From positions 372,001 through 436,000 of the forward strand of contig CAZOMY010000001.1 of the NCBI GenBank assembly GCA_964581115.1: a stretch of DNA of 64,000 nt, written 5' to 3'. Source of the stretch: 2-02-FULL-55-14 sp964581115 (GTDB lineage: Bacteria > Bacteroidota > Ignavibacteria > UBA10030). Of this stretch, positions 62,067-64,000 are shown piece after piece (within the stretch, counting starts at the first letter, position 1; the number at the start of each line of letters is the position of its first letter). The notes beneath the pieces are model-generated. The model had not been told where the DNA came from and did not search any database. It saw only the letters and a list, made by a program, of their open reading frames with translations. Made by a program: the position numbers and the translations under genes.

Positions 62067-63404
62067 CTATGCCTTGCTCCCGGCTTCGACCCGATCGTCG
62101 CTCGTGGGTCGTGAGTTCATTCCCTGGTCTCCGAGCAAGCCGAACAACCGCCGCACGAGCGTGGTTCGATGCCGGCGTTCGTCGGCCTTAAGGTCGGTTC
62201 CGTTGCGCAACTCGGTCGTCGGCAGATGCAGCAACCGCTGAATGATGCGTCGCGTGATCATCTCAACGATCTCCTGCTGTTCGGCTGTGAAGCGGTGCCG
62301 GTGCTGTTCCACGACTTGAGATCGCACGGACTCAAAGTGATTTCGCAGGTCGACAATGAGGGGTTTCGCTTCCTGTGCGGCCGCCCACTCCTTGAACTCT
62401 CGGAGCTCTTCCCGGATGATGGCGTTGACCTTGGGAAGCTCGGTCTCGCGTCGCGCACGGTTCTGCTCGACGACCACCTGCAGGCTGTCGATGTCATAGA
62501 GGAACAGGAAATCGAGCGAAGAGGCCGATGGCTCGACATTCCTCGGAACGCCGATGTCGACGAGGACCAGAGGAGCATTGCGCCGACGCTTCATGACGCG
62601 CCTTAGACGCTCCGCCGTGAAGATCGGATCGTCCGAACTGACCGACGTGAGCACGACGTCCGCCGCGGCCAATTCGTCGTCCACGCTCTCATAGTCGACG
62701 ACCCTCCCGGCAAGCTCGGCGGCAAGTTCCTCAGCCTTCGAGCGGGTCCGATTGGCGATCGAGAGGCGCGTGACCCCTTTTGCCACAAAGTGGCGAGCCG
62801 CCAGCTCTCCGGTCTGCCCCGCACCGACGAGAAGCACCCGGCGTCCCGACAGGTCGGAGAAGATCTTACCGGCCAGCTCGACGGCGGCGTAGCTGATCGA
62901 AACGGCACCTTCCATCAATGCCGTCTCGGACCGAGCACGCTTGGCGGCATGCAAGGAGGCTTCGACGATGTGGTGCAGAAAGCTCCCGGTAAGTCCCTCG
63001 CGCTCGGCAGCAAACGCCGCCTCCTTGAATTGTCCGAGGATCTGCATATCCCCCACGACCATCGAATCCGTCCCCGTTGCCACCCGAAAGACGTGCCGAA
63101 GCGCATGATAGTCATGCAGGAGGAACAGATGTTCCTTGCGAACGAGGTCGCGGGAGCGCGCGAATGACAACAGCACGTCCGTTGCGTCGTGGACCGCGCG
63201 GTCCATTGCTTCCATGCCGGGGTCTTGATACTTGACGGCGTAGATCTCGGTCCGATTGCACGTCGAGAGCACAAAGGCCTCGTCCATGCCGATGCCGCGC
63301 ACCCCGCGGGCCGCGGCGATCGAGGACTCCGTCGAAAGCCACACCGCCTCTCGAACGTTGAGCGGCGCCGTATGATGATTTACTCCGATGGCGACGAGTC
63401 GCAT
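62067..63404 (-). CDS. hemA: Glutamyl-tRNA reductase
   Basis: This 445-residue enzyme reduces glutamyl-tRNA to glutamate-1-semialdehyde with NADPH, the entry step of the C5 route. Motifs: AIGVNHHTAPLNVREAVWLS, the catalytic Cys in FVLSTCNRTEIYAV, HVFRVATGTDSMVVGDMQIL followed by GQFKEA, the nucleotide-binding VLLVGAGQTGELAARHFVAK, IANRTRSKAEELAAEL and VLVDIGVPRNVEP. The C-terminal helical dimerisation domain follows. It begins 18 bases after the ccsA-like gene. Confidence 0.97.
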   Translation of the reverse strand: MRLVAIGVNHHTAPLNVREAVWLSTESSIAAARGVRGIGMDEAFVLSTCNRTEIYAVKYQDPGMEAMDRAVHDATDVLLSFARSRDLVRKEHLFLLHDYHALRHVFRVATGTDSMVVGDMQILGQFKEAAFAAEREGLTGSFLHHIVEASLHAAKRARSETALMEGAVSISYAAVELAGKIFSDLSGRRVLLVGAGQTGELAARHFVAKGVTRLSIANRTRSKAEELAAELAGRVVDYESVDDELAAADVVLTSVSSDDPIFTAERLRRVMKRRRNAPLVLVDIGVPRNVEPSASSLDFLFLYDIDSLQVVVEQNRARRETELPKVNAIIREELREFKEWAAAQEAKPLIVDLRNHFESVRSQVVEQHRHRFTAEQQEIVEMITRRIIQRLLHLPTTELRNGTDLKADERRHRTTLVRRLFGLLGDQGMNSRPTSDDRVEAGSKA

Positions 63405-63422
63405 GATAGCGTTCGGCGATAT

Positions 63423-64000
63423 TCAGCGAAAACTATGGAAACTGGTGAAGAACAGGTTGACGACCGTCAGCGACACCAACGAAAGAGTGAATCCCGCGAT
63501 CGACACGAACATCATCGAACGGCCTCCCCATTGGATGACCCGATGGCGCAGGATACCGATGCCGTACACAAGCCACACGACCGCCGTCCCGATGAGCTTC
63601 GGATCCAGCCACGAGGGCTTGTCAATGACCCGCTCAAACCAGATCGTGCCCAGCACGATCGCCACCGTCAGCAACAGGAAGCCGATCACGATGGAACTCG
63701 TCACCAGGGATTCGAGGGCTTCGAGGTTCGGCAATCGATCGTAGAGAATGCCGAATCTCGCGCGCTTCAGTTGGTGATAAAGCACAAGGTAGAGGACGGC
63801 ATAGCCCGCAGAAATGGCGAACGCCGCGAGGCCTGACAGCGCGGTCGCCACATGGATGCCGAGCAGTACGCTCCTGAGATGCTCCGGCACATCCAGGAGC
63901 GGCTCGATCGTCAGTGTCGAGACGAGTTGGAAGGCGCCGGCGATCGACAGAATGAACACGCCGGTATTGCGGATCCCCGAACGCTTCTCGATGAGTGCGT
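63423..64000 (-). CDS. Cytochrome c assembly (CcsA/HemX-like) membrane protein, partial
   Basis: The frame is open through the right edge, so only the C-terminal ~192 residues are seen. There are at least five hydrophobic spans, for example GVFILSIAGAFQLVSTLTIE, ALSGLAAFAISAGYAVLYLV, IVIGFLLLTVAIVLGTIWFE, LIGTAVVWLVYGIGIL and SIAGFTLSLVSLTVVNLFF. The arrangement fits the HemX/CcsA family of the cytochrome c maturation system II, which often precedes hemA. Conserved His (GIHVATAL) could be a heme ligand. The characteristic WWD motif is not in the visible part. Confidence 0.8.
   Translation of the reverse strand, partial: ALIEKRSGIRNTGVFILSIAGAFQLVSTLTIEPLLDVPEHLRSVLLGIHVATALSGLAAFAISAGYAVLYLVLYHQLKRARFGILYDRLPNLEALESLVTSSIVIGFLLLTVAIVLGTIWFERVIDKPSWLDPKLIGTAVVWLVYGIGILRHRVIQWGGRSMMFVSIAGFTLSLVSLTVVNLFFTSFHSFR

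Overview
The window is high-GC bacterial DNA whose secreted proteins end in a type IX secretion (T9SS) type A sorting domain of the form NYPNPFNPSTTIRF. Together with outer-membrane proteins of the carboxypeptidase-regulatory-like/TonB-plug class, a HYC_CC_PP protein and a two-component regulator with propeller repeats, this points to the Bacteroidota/Ignavibacteriota side of the FCB group (an Ignavibacteria- or Kapabacteria-like lineage). That placement is inference from gene content. Almost everything is on the minus strand in tightly packed operons. A 100-base run of N (55135-55234) shows this is a scaffold.

Layout. 1-9520: a ROK-family regulator cut by the left edge, a GHL10/phosphodiester-glycosidase fusion, a VirK-like secreted protein, a GH27 alpha-galactosidase and a TonB-plug outer-membrane protein; this looks like glycan use. 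9562-12651: a three-gene metal module (HYC_CC_PP protein, periplasmic HMA protein, TonB receptor). 12738-27497: three very large T9SS-exported surface proteins, two of which carry cohesin-like and dockerin-like modules, each followed by a GC-rich hairpin. 27707-31839: RidA, a propeller-type sensor kinase and a LuxR-type response regulator, the first two translationally coupled. 32074-37936: an ABC-F ATPase, a duplicated helical His-conserved protein, a T9SS-exported vanadium-haloperoxidase-like protein and a SOUL heme-binding protein. 38173-38968: a tRNA-Phe locus with partial tRNA copies on both sides and a GIY-YIG gene between the tRNA and its 3' copy. 39098-41085: enoyl-ACP-reductase-like SDR and acyl-CoA dehydrogenase. 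41228-48943: a DUF4783 protein, an NtrY-like kinase, pgeF and glmS in one operon, preceded by an FN3 lipoprotein. 49063-52025: pyrR-pyrB-pyrC with a recognisable promoter and PyrR attenuator. 52519-64000: a nearly complete heme pathway (ccsA/hemX-like, hemA, hemC, hemD, hemE, hemN, hemH, hemG/hemY, then after a repeat-rich gap hemB, hemL).

How the genes work together. The heme cluster encodes every step from glutamyl-tRNA to protoheme, with an O2-independent coproporphyrinogen oxidase (HemN) and an FAD protoporphyrinogen oxidase (HemY type), plus a cytochrome c assembly membrane protein. The pyr operon covers the second and third steps of de novo UMP synthesis under PyrR control. glmS and pgeF both serve the cell envelope and are co-transcribed with a membrane sensor. 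The most unusual places are the tRNA-Phe/GIY-YIG locus, the cohesin/dockerin pair in adjacent surface proteins, the duplicated helical protein, and the assembly gap flanked by identical 55-base ends.
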